This document shows, one piece after another, positions 8,586-19,326 of a stretch of 64,000 nt of DNA. The notes below the pieces were generated by a model. That model was not told the origin of the DNA, made no database searches, and saw only the letters and a program-made list of their open reading frames with translations. Every line of letters starts with the position of its first letter. The stretch's first letter is position 1. The position numbers and the translations under genes were made by a program. This DNA comes from Mycolicibacter acidiphilus. GTDB taxonomy: Bacteria > Actinomycetota > Actinomycetes > Mycobacteriales > Mycobacteriaceae. The stretch spans positions 124,001 through 188,000 of the forward strand of contig NZ_JAHCLR010000001.1 of assembly GCF_018455725.1 (NCBI RefSeq), read 5' to 3'.

Positions 8586-10613
8586 GTGGCATCGCCTTCG
8601 GCACCGGTGCACCCTGCCCGCAACCTGGCGGTGTTCCTGGTCATGCTCGTCGGTCTGTACCTGCTGGTGTTCCTGACCGGCAACAAGCTCGCCGAGCCCA
8701 AGCTCGGGATCGACCTGCAGGGCGGCACCCGGGTGACGCTGACCGCGCGCACCCCGGACGGCTCCGCGCCGACCCGCGACGCACTCAACCAGGCGCAGCA
8801 GATCATCAGCGCGCGGGTCAACGGCCTCGGCGTCTCCGGCTCCGAGGTCATCATCGACGGCAACAACCTGGTCATCACGGTCCCCGGCAGTGACGGCAAC
8901 GAGGCCCGCACGCTGGGCCAGACGGCCCGGCTGTACATCCGGCCGGTCGGCGAGGCGGTGCCGGTGCAGGCACTGCAGGGCGGTGGACAGATGCCGGGTC
9001 TGGCACCCGGGATCCCCGGCGCGCCCGGCCAGCCGGCTCAGCCCGGCCAGCCCGGCCAGCCCGGCCAGCCCGCCATTCCCGGTCAGCCGGGCCAGCCCGT
9101 CATCCCCGGCCAGCCCGCCGTTCCCGTCCAGCCCGCTCCGGGCGGTCAGGGCCAGTCGGGGGAGTCGGGCACGTCCGGTGAGGGCCTGTTCGGCGGTGAG
9201 CCGGCGCAGCAGCAGCCGGTGAGCCCGCCCGCGCAGCCGCGGCCGTTCCCGAAGGAGCCGACCCCGACGCCGGGAACCACCTCGGAGACGCCGGGTGAGC
9301 AGACCACCGCCCCCGAGGCACCCGCGTCCGGGGCGACCGAAACCCCCGGAACCCCCGCTACGCCCGCCGAGGGCGGCGCTGCCGAAACCCCCGCCGCGCC
9401 GCAGGCGCCGGCCGTCCGGCCCGGCCAGCAGGGCCTGGCCGCGCGCATCGCGATGGCCAAGAAGCTGCGGCAGAGCGACAACAAGATGATGCAGGCGCTG
9501 GCGATGCGGATGCAGGCCTCGCAGTGCGACAAGGACGACATCCTCGCCGGCAACGATGACCCGGACCTGCCGCTGGTGACGTGCTCGCAGGACCACCAGA
9601 CCGTCTACCTGCTGGCTCCGTCGATCATCAGCGGCGACCAGATCGCCGACGCCAGCTCCGGCATGGACCAGCGCGACGGCGGGTACGTCGTCTCGGTGCA
9701 GTTCAAGAGCACCGGCGCCGAGATCTGGGCCGACTTCACCGCCGCCCACATCGGTGTGCAGACCGCGTTCACGCTGGACTCGCAGGTGGTCAGCGCCCCG
9801 GTGATCCGGGAGGCGATCCCCGGCGGACGCACCCAGATCAGCGGCAACTTCACCCAGGACACCGCCCGTCAGCTCGCGAATGTGCTGCGTTACGGGTCGC
9901 TGCCGCTGTCGTTCGAGGCGTCGGAGGCCGAGACCGTCTCCGCCACCCTCGGGATGACGTCGCTGCGGGCCGGGCTGATCGCCGGCGCCATCGGCCTGGT
10001 CCTGGTGCTGGTCTACTCGCTGCTGTATTACCGGGTGCTGGGATTCATCACCGCACTGTCGCTGATCGTCGCCGGCGCCATGGTGTACGCGATCCTGGTG
10101 CTGCTCGGCAGATACATCAACTACACCCTCGACCTGGCCGGTATCGCCGGTCTGATCATCGGTATCGGCACCACCGCCGACTCGTTCGTGGTGTTCTTCG
10201 AACGGATCAAGGACGAGATCCGGGAGGGCCGCTCGTTCCGGTCCGCGGTGCCCCGCGGTTGGGCCCGCGCCCGCAAGACGATCGTGTCCGGCAACGCCGT
10301 CACCTTCCTGGCCGCGGCGGTGCTGTACTTCCTCGCGGTCGGTCAGGTGAAGGGCTTCGCGTTCACCCTCGGACTGACGACGATCCTCGACATCGTGGTG
10401 GTGTTCCTGGTGACCTGGCCGCTGGTGTACCTGGCGTCCAAGTCGCCGACACTGGCCAAACCGGCCTACAACGGCCTGGGTGCGGTGCAGCAGGTGGCCC
10501 GCGAACGGCGGGCGGTGGCGAAAGCCGGACCGAAGGCCGGGGCGAAGCCGGGAACCAAAACAGCAGCCAAATCGGGCGCGCGGGTGACGGCCCAATCGAC
10601 GGGACGGGGCTAG
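8586..10613 (+). CDS. secD: Protein translocase subunit SecD with long Pro/Gly-rich insertion
   Basis: SecD, with SecF, uses the proton gradient to complete protein export on the outer side of the membrane. Features: first membrane segment at residues about 13-31, the conserved [13 protein letters not shown], and the C-terminal five-helix bundle from [18 protein letters not shown] with the motif [26 protein letters not shown]. Between the two parts of the outer domain sits a low-complexity insertion at about residues 147-275. It is rich in PGQP repeats and then Pro/Thr/Glu/Ala. This makes the protein 675 residues against about 573 in M. tuberculosis. The GTG start follows GGAGACTCAACAC. A short basic tail ends the protein. 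Confidence 0.96.
   Translation: MASPSAPVHPARNLAVFLVMLVGLYLLVFLTGNKLAEPKLGIDLQGGTRVTLTARTPDGSAPTRDALNQAQQIISARVNGLGVSGSEVIIDGNNLVITVPGSDGNEARTLGQTARLYIRPVGEAVPVQALQGGGQMPGLAPGIPGAPGQPAQPGQPGQPGQPAIPGQPGQPVIPGQPAVPVQPAPGGQGQSGESGTSGEGLFGGEPAQQQPVSPPAQPRPFPKEPTPTPGTTSETPGEQTTAPEAPASGATETPGTPATPAEGGAAETPAAPQAPAVRPGQQGLAARIAMAKKLRQSDNKMMQALAMRMQASQCDKDDILAGNDDPDLPLVTCSQDHQTVYLLAPSIISGDQIADASSGMDQRDGGYVVSVQFKSTGAEIWADFTAAHIGVQTAFTLDSQVVSAPVIREAIPGGRTQISGNFTQDTARQLANVLRYGSLPLSFEASEAETVSATLGMTSLRAGLIAGAIGLVLVLVYSLLYYRVLGFITALSLIVAGAMVYAILVLLGRYINYTLDLAGIAGLIIGIGTTADSFVVFFERIKDEIREGRSFRSAVPRGWARARKTIVSGNAVTFLAAAVLYFLAVGQVKGFAFTLGLTTILDIVVVFLVTWPLVYLASKSPTLAKPAYNGLGAVQQVARERRAVAKAGPKAGAKPGTKTAAKSGARVTAQSTGRG
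9026..9135 (+). repeat. Degenerate PGQP-coding repeat tract in secD
   Basis: Imperfect 9- to 12-base units based on CCCGGCCAG code for repeated Gly-Gln-Pro/Ala triplets, resembling short collagen-like sequence, in the outer domain of SecD. The tract is a likely site of length variation. Confidence 0.75.
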
Positions 10614-10617
10614 TCAG

Positions 10618-11913
10618 ATGGCCAAACCGAGCACCAAGAGCGTCAAGAAGCCGGCCGCACCGGCGCCCAAGAAGAAGGCCGCCTCCGCTCCGGCCGCGCC
10701 GCCGCAGCACGGCTTCCTGTCCCGGCTCTACACCGGCACCGGCGCCTTCGAGGTCATCGGTAAGCGCCGGATGTGGTACGTGATCAGCGGTGCGATGGTC
10801 GCGATCGCGATCCTGTCGATCCTGATCCGCGGCTTCACCTTCGGCATCGACTTCGCCGGCGGCACCAAGGTGTCGTTCCCGCGCGGCGACACCACCGTCG
10901 CCCAGGTCGAGCAGGTGTTCCACGACAGCGTCGGCAGCAACCCCGAATCGGTGGTCGTGGTCGGCAACGGCAACGCGGCGACCGTGCAGATCCGGGCCGA
11001 GACGCTCTCCAACGAGCAGACCGAGAAACTGCGCACCGCACTGTTCGACGCGTTCGCGCCGGCCGGCCCCGACGGGCAGCCCAGCATGCAGGCCATCAGC
11101 GACTCGGCGGTCTCGGAGACCTGGGGCGGGCAGATCACCCAGAAGGCGGTGATCGCGCTGGTGGTGTTCCTGCTGCTGGCGTCGCTGTACATCACCGTCC
11201 GCTACGAGTGGTACATGACGATCTCGGCGATGATCTCGATGGTCTTCGACGTGGCCGTCACCGCCGGCGTCTATTCGCTGGTCGGCTTCGAGGTCACCCC
11301 GGCGACCGTCATCGGCCTGCTGACGATCCTCGGCTTCTCCATCTACGACACCGTCATCGTGTTCGACAAGGTGGAGGAGAACACCCACGGCTTCGAACAC
11401 ACCACCCGGCGCACCTACGCCGAAGAGGCGAACCTGGCGGTGAACCAGACCTTCATGCGGTCGATCAACACCAGCCTGATCTCGGCGCTGCCGATCATCG
11501 CGCTGATGGTGGTCGCGGTCTGGCTGCTGGGTGTGGGCACGCTCAAGGACCTGGCGCTGGTGCAGTTGGTCGGCATCATCGTCGGCACCTACTCGTCGAT
11601 CTTCTTCGCGACGCCGCTGCTGGTCAGCCTGCGGGAGCGCACCGAACTGGTGCAGAACCACAACCGCCGGGTGCTGCGGCGCCGGGCCGGGTCGGGCGGG
11701 GCCAAGGCCGCCGCGGCGGGTGACGACGAGACCGCCGACGACGACACCCTCGACGACGCCATCGACGACACCGACGATGCCGGCGACGAATCCGCGGAAC
11801 AGACCCCGGTCGCGGCCGGTGTCGGTGACGCGCCGACGGCGGGCACCAAACCGGTGCGCCCCACCAGCCGGCGCACCCAGCGGCCGACCGGCAAGCCGGG
11901 CGCCGGGAAGTAA
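10618..11913 (+). CDS. secF: Protein translocase subunit SecF
   Basis: SecF pairs with SecD in the Sec export motor. The 431-residue product has a basic Lys/Ala/Pro-rich cytosolic N-terminus. The first membrane segment is WYVISGAMVAIAILSILIRG, followed by the family motif FGIDFAGGTKVSF. The membrane bundle carries TVIGLLTILGFSIYDTVIVFDKVEEN and RSINTSLISALPIIALM. The cytosolic tail from about residue 350 is acidic (DDETADDDTLDDAIDDTDD) and then basic. It starts 4 bases after the secD stop, so the pair is co-translated. Confidence 0.96.
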   Translation: MAKPSTKSVKKPAAPAPKKKAASAPAAPPQHGFLSRLYTGTGAFEVIGKRRMWYVISGAMVAIAILSILIRGFTFGIDFAGGTKVSFPRGDTTVAQVEQVFHDSVGSNPESVVVVGNGNAATVQIRAETLSNEQTEKLRTALFDAFAPAGPDGQPSMQAISDSAVSETWGGQITQKAVIALVVFLLLASLYITVRYEWYMTISAMISMVFDVAVTAGVYSLVGFEVTPATVIGLLTILGFSIYDTVIVFDKVEENTHGFEHTTRRTYAEEANLAVNQTFMRSINTSLISALPIIALMVVAVWLLGVGTLKDLALVQLVGIIVGTYSSIFFATPLLVSLRERTELVQNHNRRVLRRRAGSGGAKAAAAGDDETADDDTLDDAIDDTDDAGDESAEQTPVAAGVGDAPTAGTKPVRPTSRRTQRPTGKPGAGK

Positions 11914-11919
11914 CCGGCG

Positions 11920-13578
11920 ATGGCGGCCCGCGGTCGACGCGCTGCTGCACTGCTGGTGAGCGTCGCCACCGCGGTCGGCGTGTGGTCGGCGTCGGCGTGC
12001 AGCAGCGCTGAGGATGCGCAGATCGACTACGCCGTCGACGGGGCGCTGATCAGCTACAACACCACCTCGGTGGCCGGTGCCGCCTCGGCCGGCCCGCAGG
12101 CGTTCGCGCGCACCCTGACCGGTTTCGGCTACCACGGTCCGGACGGACAGGTCGTCGCCGACCGAGACTTCGGCAGTGTCGCGGTGGTGGGCCGGGCACC
12201 GCTGGTGTTGGACTACCAGATCGCCGACGCCGCGGTGTACTCCGACGGTGCACCCATCACCTGCGACGACCTGGTGCTGGCCTGGGCGGCGCAGTCCGGG
12301 CGGTTCCCCGGTTTCGACGCCGCGAGTCGGGCCGGCTACCTCGACATCGAGCGCATCGAATGCCAGCCGGGGGCGCGCAGGGCCAGGGTGTCGTTCTTCG
12401 AGGGCCGCAACATCGTCGGCTACGAGGAACTGTTCACCGCCACCTCGATGCTGCCGTCGCACGTGCTCGGCGCCAAGCTGGGCCTGAACACCACCGAGGC
12501 GCTGCTGGGCGACCCAGGGCAGACCGGTCCGGCGGTGGAGCGGATCGCCCAGACCTGGAACACCCTCTGGCGGCTGAACCACGGCGTCGACCTGCGGTAC
12601 TTCCCGTCGTCGGGCCCCTACAAGATCGACTCGGTGCTCGACGGCGGCGCCGTCGTACTGGTCGCCAACGACCGCTGGTGGGGGGCGAAGCCGGCCAGCC
12701 AGCGAATCACGGTGTGGCCGCAGGGCGCCGACATCGCCGACCGGGTCAGCAAGCGGGTCGTCGAGGTGGTGGATGTCGCGACCGGCTCAGCCGGCTCGCT
12801 GATCACCCCCGACGGCTATCAGGGCAGCGACACCCCGTCGGGCGGCATCGAGCAGTTGATCTTCGCCCCGACCGGGCCGCTGTCGGAGACCCCGGCGCGA
12901 CGGGCGCTGGCACTGTGCACGCCCCGCGACGTGATCGCCCGGGACGCCGGTGTGCCGGTGGTGAACTCCCGGCTCAACACCGCGATGGACGACGCGTTCG
13001 ACGAGGCCGAGAACGTGCCCGAGGCGGATCAGTTCATGCACGCCGACCCGGTCGCGGCCCGTGACGCGCTGGGCGGCAAGCCGCTGACCGTGCGGATCGG
13101 CTACCGCGCCCCGAACACCCGGCTGGCCGCCGTCGTCGGGGCGATCACCGCCTCCTGCGAGCCGGCCGGCATCACGGTCACCGAGGTGGCCTCGGACGGC
13201 ATCGGGCCGCAGGCGCTGCGGGAGGGGCAGCTCGACGTGCTGCTGGCCAGCACCGGCGGGGCCACCGGCAGCGGGTCGAGCGGTTCCTCGGCGGTGGACG
13301 CCTACGAACTGTTCGGCGGCAACGGCAACAACCTGTCCGGCTACCACAACGACCAGATCGACGGCATCGTCTCCGCGCTGGCGGTGACCGCGGACCCCGC
13401 CGAGATGGTCCGGTTGCTGCGGGAGGGCGCCCCGGTGCTCTGGGCGGACATGCCGACGCTGCCGCTGTACCGCCAGCAGCGCACCCTGCTGGCATCCAAG
13501 AAGACCTACGGTGTCGCCGCCAACCCCACCCGCTGGGGTGCGGGCTGGAACATGGACCGCTGGGCGCTCCAGCAGTGA
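11920..13578 (+). CDS. Solute-binding lipoprotein of the peptide/opine ABC family (Rv2585c-like)
   Basis: A 552-residue SBP family 5 (DppA/OppA-type) protein. The N-terminus has an Arg-rich start, a hydrophobic core, and a lipobox ending SASAC near residue 27, so it is probably a membrane-tethered lipoprotein. Family segments such as [28 protein letters not shown] and [18 protein letters not shown] are visible. No permease or ATPase genes are nearby. It starts 6 bases after secF, and the secF-lipoprotein-apt-rel order is the same as in M. tuberculosis. The ligand is unknown; an orphan binding protein may share a distant transporter. Confidence 0.87.
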   Translation: MAARGRRAAALLVSVATAVGVWSASACSSAEDAQIDYAVDGALISYNTTSVAGAASAGPQAFARTLTGFGYHGPDGQVVADRDFGSVAVVGRAPLVLDYQIADAAVYSDGAPITCDDLVLAWAAQSGRFPGFDAASRAGYLDIERIECQPGARRARVSFFEGRNIVGYEELFTATSMLPSHVLGAKLGLNTTEALLGDPGQTGPAVERIAQTWNTLWRLNHGVDLRYFPSSGPYKIDSVLDGGAVVLVANDRWWGAKPASQRITVWPQGADIADRVSKRVVEVVDVATGSAGSLITPDGYQGSDTPSGGIEQLIFAPTGPLSETPARRALALCTPRDVIARDAGVPVVNSRLNTAMDDAFDEAENVPEADQFMHADPVAARDALGGKPLTVRIGYRAPNTRLAAVVGAITASCEPAGITVTEVASDGIGPQALREGQLDVLLASTGGATGSGSSGSSAVDAYELFGGNGNNLSGYHNDQIDGIVSALAVTADPAEMVRLLREGAPVLWADMPTLPLYRQQRTLLASKKTYGVAANPTRWGAGWNMDRWALQQ

Positions 13579-13585
13579 GGAACTC

Positions 13586-14131
13586 GTGACCGAACCCGGA
13601 CCCGCCGCCCGGCGCGCGGGGGAACTCGTCGCCGCCCTGACCCGCGAGGTCGCGGACTTCCCGACCCCGGGCATCGCGTTCAAGGACGTGACCCCGGTGT
13701 TCGCCGACGCCGCCGGGCTGGCCGCGGTGACGGTGGCGCTGGCGCAGGTCGCGGCCGGTGTCGAGCTGGTGGCCGGCATCGACGCCCGGGGATTCCTGCT
13801 GGCCGGCGCCGTCGCCGAACGGCTCGGGGTCGGGGCGCTGGCGGTGCGCAAGGGCGGAAAGCTGCCGCCGCCGGTGCACAGCGAGAGCTACCAGTTGGAG
13901 TACGGCTCCGCCGTCCTGGAGATTCCCGCCGAAGGGATTCCGCTGGCTGGGCGCCGGGTGGTGATCGTCGACGACGTGCTGGCCACCGGCGGGACGCTGG
14001 CGGCGACGCACCGGCTGCTGCAGCACACCGGCGCGGACGTGATCGCCGCCGGGGTGGTGCTGGAGCTGACCGATCTGGGCGGACGCGCCGCGGTGGCGCC
14101 GCTTGAGGTGCACAGCCTGCACCGGATCTGA
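13586..14131 (+). CDS. apt: Adenine phosphoribosyltransferase
   Basis: Apt salvages adenine to AMP with PRPP. The 181-residue product carries the PRPP-binding motif [13 protein letters not shown], the flexible-loop segment [22 protein letters not shown] and the N-terminal [17 protein letters not shown]. The GTG at 13586 is chosen because it lies 7 bases after the preceding stop and gives a normal length. An earlier in-frame ATG at 13511 would run deep into the lipoprotein gene. Close linkage to rel puts purine salvage beside (p)ppGpp synthesis. Confidence 0.94.
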   Translation: MTEPGPAARRAGELVAALTREVADFPTPGIAFKDVTPVFADAAGLAAVTVALAQVAAGVELVAGIDARGFLLAGAVAERLGVGALAVRKGGKLPPPVHSESYQLEYGSAVLEIPAEGIPLAGRRVVIVDDVLATGGTLAATHRLLQHTGADVIAAGVVLELTDLGGRAAVAPLEVHSLHRI

Positions 14132-14161
14132 GCCGTATTCTCGTGGGCGGAGGTGAGTCCA

Positions 14162-16513
14162 GTGGCGGATGAGCAGCACGGCGCCGACGTTGCCCAGGCC
14201 GGGAGCGTCGCGCAGGACTCACCCGGTGAGAAGACCGACCTGCTGAAGGTGCCGACCAGCGCGTCGCGCCGGGTGCGGGCGCGGATCGCCCGGCGCATCA
14301 CCGCGCAGCGGGGCGCGATCAGCCCGGTGCTGGAACCGCTGGTGGCGGTGCACCGGCAGTTCTACCCGAAGGCGAACCTGGCGCCGCTGCAGCGCGCCTA
14401 CGAGGTGGCCGAGCAACGGCACTCAACCCAGGTGCGGCACTCCGGTGACCCCTACATCACCCACCCGTTGGCTGTCGCCACCATCCTGGCCGAACTGGGC
14501 ATGGACACCACCACCCTGGTGGCGGCGCTGCTGCACGACACCGTCGAGGACACCGGCTACACGCTGCCCGCCCTGACCGCGGAGTTCGGCGACGAGGTCG
14601 GCCACCTGGTCGACGGGGTGACCAAGCTCGACAAGGTGGTGCTGGGTACCGCTGCCGAAGCAGAGACCATCCGCAAGATGGTGATCGCGATGGCCCGCGA
14701 CCCGCGGGTGCTGGTGATCAAGGTCGCCGACCGGCTGCACAACATGCGCACGATCCGGTTCCTGCCGCCGGAGAAGCAGGCCCGCAAAGCCCGCGAAACA
14801 CTGGAAGTCATTGCGCCGCTGGCACATCGGCTCGGCATGGCCACCGTCAAATGGGAGCTCGAGGATCTGTCGTTCGCGATCCTGCACCCCAAGCGCTACG
14901 AGGAGATCGTCCGGCTGGTGGCCGACCGGGCGCCGTCGCGGGACACCTACCTGGCCAAGGTGCGCACCGAGATCGTCAACACCCTGGCCAAGTCGAAGAT
15001 CGCCGCCACCGTCGAGGGCCGGCCCAAGCACTACTGGTCGATCTACCAGAAGATGATCGTGCGCGGCCGCGACTTCGACGACATCTACGACCTGGTGGGA
15101 CTGCGGATCCTCTGCGACGAGATCCGGGACTGCTACGCCGCCGTCGGTGTCGTGCACTCGCTGTGGCAGCCGATGGCCGGGCGGTTCAAGGACTACATCG
15201 CCCAGCCGCGCTACGGCGTCTACCAGTCGCTGCACACCACGGTGATCGGTCCGGAGGGCAAGCCGCTGGAGATCCAGATCCGCACCCGGGAGATGCACCG
15301 CACCGCCGAATACGGCATCGCCGCGCACTGGCGGTACAAGGAGGCCAAGGGCCGCAACGGTATTCCACAGCACGGGGCCGCCGCCGAGATCGACGACATG
15401 GCCTGGATGCGGCAGCTGCTGGACTGGCAGCGGGAGGCCGCCGACCCCGGGGAATTCCTGGAGTCACTGCGCTACGACCTGGCGGTCAAGGAGATCTTCG
15501 TCTTCACCCCCAAGGGCGACGTGATCACGCTGCCCACCGGATCCACCCCCGTCGACTTCGCCTACGCGGTGCACACCGAGGTCGGCCACCGCTGCATCGG
15601 CGCGCGGGTCAACGGCCGCCTGGTGGCCCTGGAGCGCAAGCTCGAGAACGGGGAAGTGGTGGAGGTCTTCACCTCCAAGGCCCAGAACGCCGGACCGTCA
15701 CGCGACTGGCAGCAGTTCGTGGTCTCGCCGCGCGCCAAGGCGAAGATCCGGCAGTGGTTCGCCAAGGAGCGCCGCGAGGAGGCGCTGGAGACCGGCAAGG
15801 ACGCCATCGCCCGCGAGGTCCGCAAGGTCGGGCTGCCGCTGCAGCGCCTGGTCAGCGGCGAGTCGATGGTGGCGGTGGCGCGGGAACTGCACTACGCCGA
15901 CGTGTCGGCGATGTACACCGCGGTCGGGGAGAACCACGTCTCGGCCCACCACGTCGTGCAGCGGCTGATGGCGCAGCTGGGCGGAGTCGATCAGGCCGAG
16001 GACGACCTGGCCGAACGCACCACGCCACTGACGATCCCGCGCCGGGAGCGGCGCACCGACGACGTCGGCGTGGCGGTGCCCGGCGCCGCCGGGGTGCTGA
16101 CCAAACTCGCCAAGTGCTGCACCCCGGTGCCCGGCGATAAGATCATGGGTTTCGTCACCCGCGGCGGCGGGGTCAGCGTGCACCGCACCGACTGCACCAA
16201 TGCGGCGTCGCTGCAGGAGCAGGCCGAGCGGATCATCGAGGTCAAGTGGGCGCCGTCGCCGTCGTCGGTGTTCTTGGTGGCGATCCAGGTCGAGGCGCTG
16301 GACCGGCACCGGTTGCTGTCCGACGTGACCAAGGTGCTCGCCGATGAGAAGGTCAACATCCTGTCGGCGTCCGTCACCACGTCGCGCGACCGGGTCGCGA
16401 TCAGCCGGTTCACGTTCGAGATGGGCGACCCGAAACACCTCGGGCACCTGCTGAACGTGGTCCGCAACGTCGAGGGCGTCTACGACGTCTACCGGGTGAC
16501 CTCAGCGGCCTAA
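14162..16513 (+). CDS. relA: Bifunctional (p)ppGpp synthetase/hydrolase Rel
   Basis: Rel makes and degrades the stringent-response alarmone (p)ppGpp. The 783-residue protein has the four expected parts. The HD hydrolase domain contains LLHDTVED near residue 124 and [10 protein letters not shown]. The synthetase domain contains [15 protein letters not shown] near residue 302 and GYQ-type substrate segment [15 protein letters not shown] domain starts near 443 ([20 protein letters not shown]), with a Cys-containing segment [12 protein letters not shown], and a C-terminal ACT domain follows. The GTG at 14162 is preferred over the GTG at 14153 because GGAGGTGAG sits 5 bases before it and MADEQ fits the mycobacterial start. 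Confidence 0.96.
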   Translation: MADEQHGADVAQAGSVAQDSPGEKTDLLKVPTSASRRVRARIARRITAQRGAISPVLEPLVAVHRQFYPKANLAPLQRAYEVAEQRHSTQVRHSGDPYITHPLAVATILAELGMDTTTLVAALLHDTVEDTGYTLPALTAEFGDEVGHLVDGVTKLDKVVLGTAAEAETIRKMVIAMARDPRVLVIKVADRLHNMRTIRFLPPEKQARKARETLEVIAPLAHRLGMATVKWELEDLSFAILHPKRYEEIVRLVADRAPSRDTYLAKVRTEIVNTLAKSKIAATVEGRPKHYWSIYQKMIVRGRDFDDIYDLVGLRILCDEIRDCYAAVGVVHSLWQPMAGRFKDYIAQPRYGVYQSLHTTVIGPEGKPLEIQIRTREMHRTAEYGIAAHWRYKEAKGRNGIPQHGAAAEIDDMAWMRQLLDWQREAADPGEFLESLRYDLAVKEIFVFTPKGDVITLPTGSTPVDFAYAVHTEVGHRCIGARVNGRLVALERKLENGEVVEVFTSKAQNAGPSRDWQQFVVSPRAKAKIRQWFAKERREEALETGKDAIAREVRKVGLPLQRLVSGESMVAVARELHYADVSAMYTAVGENHVSAHHVVQRLMAQLGGVDQAEDDLAERTTPLTIPRRERRTDDVGVAVPGAAGVLTKLAKCCTPVPGDKIMGFVTRGGGVSVHRTDCTNAASLQEQAERIIEVKWAPSPSSVFLVAIQVEALDRHRLLSDVTKVLADEKVNILSASVTTSRDRVAISRFTFEMGDPKHLGHLLNVVRNVEGVYDVYRVTSAA

Positions 16514-16520
16514 CCCGCGC

Positions 16521-16577
16521 GACCGTGCGGAGTTCACCGGCAAAACCCCAGGTGGGGGTGGTCAACTCTGCACGGTC
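16521..16577 (+). terminator. Long imperfect hairpin after rel
   Basis: The arms at 16521-16538 and 16560-16577 pair over 18 positions with one G-T pair and one mismatch (GACCGTGC...GCACGGTC at the base), around a 21-base loop. It begins 8 bases after the rel stop and lies between convergent genes. It lacks a T-run, so any terminator role, possibly in both directions, is inference. Confidence 0.5.
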
Positions 16578-16603
16578 GGCGCGTGTGATTAGCTCGGGTG
16601 TAT

Positions 16604-16766
16604 GCGGCGGGCCAGCTTCGCCTCTCATCCGTCGAGCCTCGCTACCCGCCGGGTGTTCTGCGGCGGGCCAGCTTCGGCTCTCCTCCGTCGAGCCTCGCTA
16701 CCCGCCGGGTGTTCTGCGGCGGGCCAGCTTCGGCTCTCCTCCGTCGAGCCTCGCTACCCGCCGGGT
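16604..16766. repeat. Tandem array of three 56-base hairpin repeats
   Basis: Core units lie at 16604-16654, 16660-16710 and 16716-16766, separated by 5-base linkers, giving a strict 56-base period. Each unit can fold into a two-part hairpin. The outer stem is CGGCGGG with CCCGCCG, followed by AGC with GCT. After a small internal loop, the inner stem is GGCTC with GAGCC in units 2 and 3; unit 1 has one mismatch. The third unit runs into the 3' end of the minus-strand FMN protein gene, whose TAG stop (16754-16756) lies inside it. A fourth, diverged copy is at 23176-23228. Confidence 0.9.
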
Positions 16767-18343
16767 GCGAAGCTGTCCGGGTTCGCCGCCGCCCAGTCGG
16801 CCGCCCAGGAGGTGGGCCGGTCCGCCAGCAACTGGCCCGGTTCGAGCCACTCGTAGATCTCGGCGTAGCTCCGCACGATCGACGGTGAGACCCGCTTGCG
16901 CAGCATGTGCGGTGTCAGGTCCTGCGGGCTGTGTGCGCCCAACGAGGCGATCATCTGCATCGCGGTGCGGACGGTGCCCTCCTGGTAGCGCTGCACCCGC
17001 ACGCTCTTGTCGGGGACGTTGAGCGCCCGCACCCGTTTCGGATCCTGCGTCGTGATGCCCGTCGGGCAGGTGTTGGTGTGGCAGCGCTGCGCCTGGATGC
17101 AGCCGAGCGCCATCATCATCGCCCGCGCGGAGTTGGTGTAGTCGGCGCCCTGGATCAGCCGTTTGACGACGTCGGTGGCGCCGGCCACCTTCCCGCTGGC
17201 CCCGAGTTTGATGCGGTCCCGCAGGCCCATGCCGACCAGCACGTTGTGCACGGTCATCAGCCCGTCGGTGAGCGGCATCCCGACGTGGTCCTCGTACTCC
17301 AGCGGTGCGGCCCCGGTTCCGCCCTCGGCGCCGTCGACGATGATGAAGTCCGGGGTGACACCCTCGTCGAGCATCGCCTTGCCGATCGCGATGATGTCGG
17401 TGCGGGTGCCGACGCACAGTTTGAACCCGGTCGGCTTGCCGTCGGTGAGTTCCCGCATGTGCGCGATGAACCGGACAAGTTCACGCGGGGTGGAAAACGC
17501 CGAGTGGGCGGCGGGGCTGACGCATTTCTGGCCAACCGGCACGCCCCGGTAACCGGCGATCTCCTCGCTGACCTTCGCGGCCGGCAGCACCCCGCCCAGA
17601 CCGGGTTTGGCGCCCTGGCTGAGCTTCAACGAGACGCACTTGATGTTCGGATGCGCAGCCTTGTCGGAGAACTGCGCCGGGTCGAAGAAGCCGTCGGGGG
17701 TGCGCGCCCCGAAGTACCCCGACCCGATCTCCCAGATCAGGTCCCCGCCGTGCTCCAGGTGGTACGGGGTCAGGCCGCCCTCGCCGGTGTCGTGGGCGAA
17801 GCCGCCCATCGCCGCGCCCTTGTTCAGCGCCAGGATCGCGTTCGACGACAGCGCCCCGAAGCTCATCGCCGAGACGTTCACCAGCGCCATCGGGTACGGG
17901 TGCTTGCAGTCGGGCCCGCCGATCAGTGCCCGGGGCGGCTCCTCGGCAACCGGCACCGGTGCGACCGACTGCGCCAGGTGCTCGTAGCCGACCGAGTCGA
18001 TGTCGCGTTCGGTGCCGAACGCCTGCTCGGAATGGATGCCCTTGGCGCGCTCGTAGATGATCGTGCGCCGCGCCCGGTCGTAGGGCCGGCCGTCGAAGTT
18101 GCGCTCGATGAAGTACTGCTGCAGTTCCGGCCGCAGATCCTCCATCAGGAACCGCATGTGCCCCAGGATCGGGTAGTTGCGCAGGATCGTGTGCCGGGTT
18201 TGGAGCAGGTCGTAGATTCCGAGCGCGAACAGCAGTCCGCTGGGCGCCGCAAGCCACCACCAGTCCGGATGGACCGTGACGGCCGCGGCGCCGGCGGCCA
18301 GCGCGGCGATGCCGAAGACGACGACGGGCAGGAACCGGTACAC
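16754..18343 (-). CDS. Membrane-anchored FMN-binding glutamate-synthase-family protein
   Basis: A 529-residue protein with two hydrophobic N-terminal segments (FLPVVVFGIAALAAGAAAV and WWLAAPSGLLFALGIYDLL) and a TIM-barrel like the FMN/synthase domain of GltB. It shows GEGGLTPYHLEHGGDLIWEI, FIIVDGAEGGTGAAP and the 3Fe-4S cysteine cluster C-x5-C-x4-C near residues 413-430 (QAQRCHTNTCPTG). The glutaminase domain is absent, so it cannot by itself be a normal glutamate synthase; the electron donor and substrate are unknown. Its start is 3 bases from the ppiB stop, suggesting an operon. The last residues are encoded by a hairpin repeat. Confidence 0.88.
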   Translation of the reverse strand: MYRFLPVVVFGIAALAAGAAAVTVHPDWWWLAAPSGLLFALGIYDLLQTRHTILRNYPILGHMRFLMEDLRPELQQYFIERNFDGRPYDRARRTIIYERAKGIHSEQAFGTERDIDSVGYEHLAQSVAPVPVAEEPPRALIGGPDCKHPYPMALVNVSAMSFGALSSNAILALNKGAAMGGFAHDTGEGGLTPYHLEHGGDLIWEIGSGYFGARTPDGFFDPAQFSDKAAHPNIKCVSLKLSQGAKPGLGGVLPAAKVSEEIAGYRGVPVGQKCVSPAAHSAFSTPRELVRFIAHMRELTDGKPTGFKLCVGTRTDIIAIGKAMLDEGVTPDFIIVDGAEGGTGAAPLEYEDHVGMPLTDGLMTVHNVLVGMGLRDRIKLGASGKVAGATDVVKRLIQGADYTNSARAMMMALGCIQAQRCHTNTCPTGITTQDPKRVRALNVPDKSVRVQRYQEGTVRTAMQMIASLGAHSPQDLTPHMLRKRVSPSIVRSYAEIYEWLEPGQLLADRPTSWAADWAAANPDSFAPGG

Positions 18344-18346
18344 CGG

Positions 18347-19228
<882 letters not shown>

Positions 19229-19326
19229 CGCCGAAAACCTCCTGGGCTTGCTGGTGAGTTGCGTTCGAGTCTGCCAGTTCTGCCCGCGTAACGGCGGCGG
19301 GGGCGCGCAGTGGGAAACTGGTCGGC

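Noticed and set aside
7578-10595. A 1005-residue open frame on the minus strand across secD
   Set aside because: It is a shadow of secD, yajC and part of the repeat gene in GC-rich DNA; the translation is Arg/His/Gln/Gly-rich with no domain.
10363-12582. A 739-residue minus-strand open frame across secF
   Set aside because: Mirror frame of clear secD/secF and lipoprotein genes, with compositional bias and no motif.
16604-16766. CRISPR array
   Set aside because: Units are almost identical over their full length with 5-base linkers and no unique spacers, and no cas genes are present.
16525-17022. Plus-strand frames spanning the 56-base repeats, with repeated RRASF-type peptides
   Set aside because: The repeats create open frames by composition; no ribosome site or signal supports a product, and the period is not a multiple of three (56), so the peptide changes frame.
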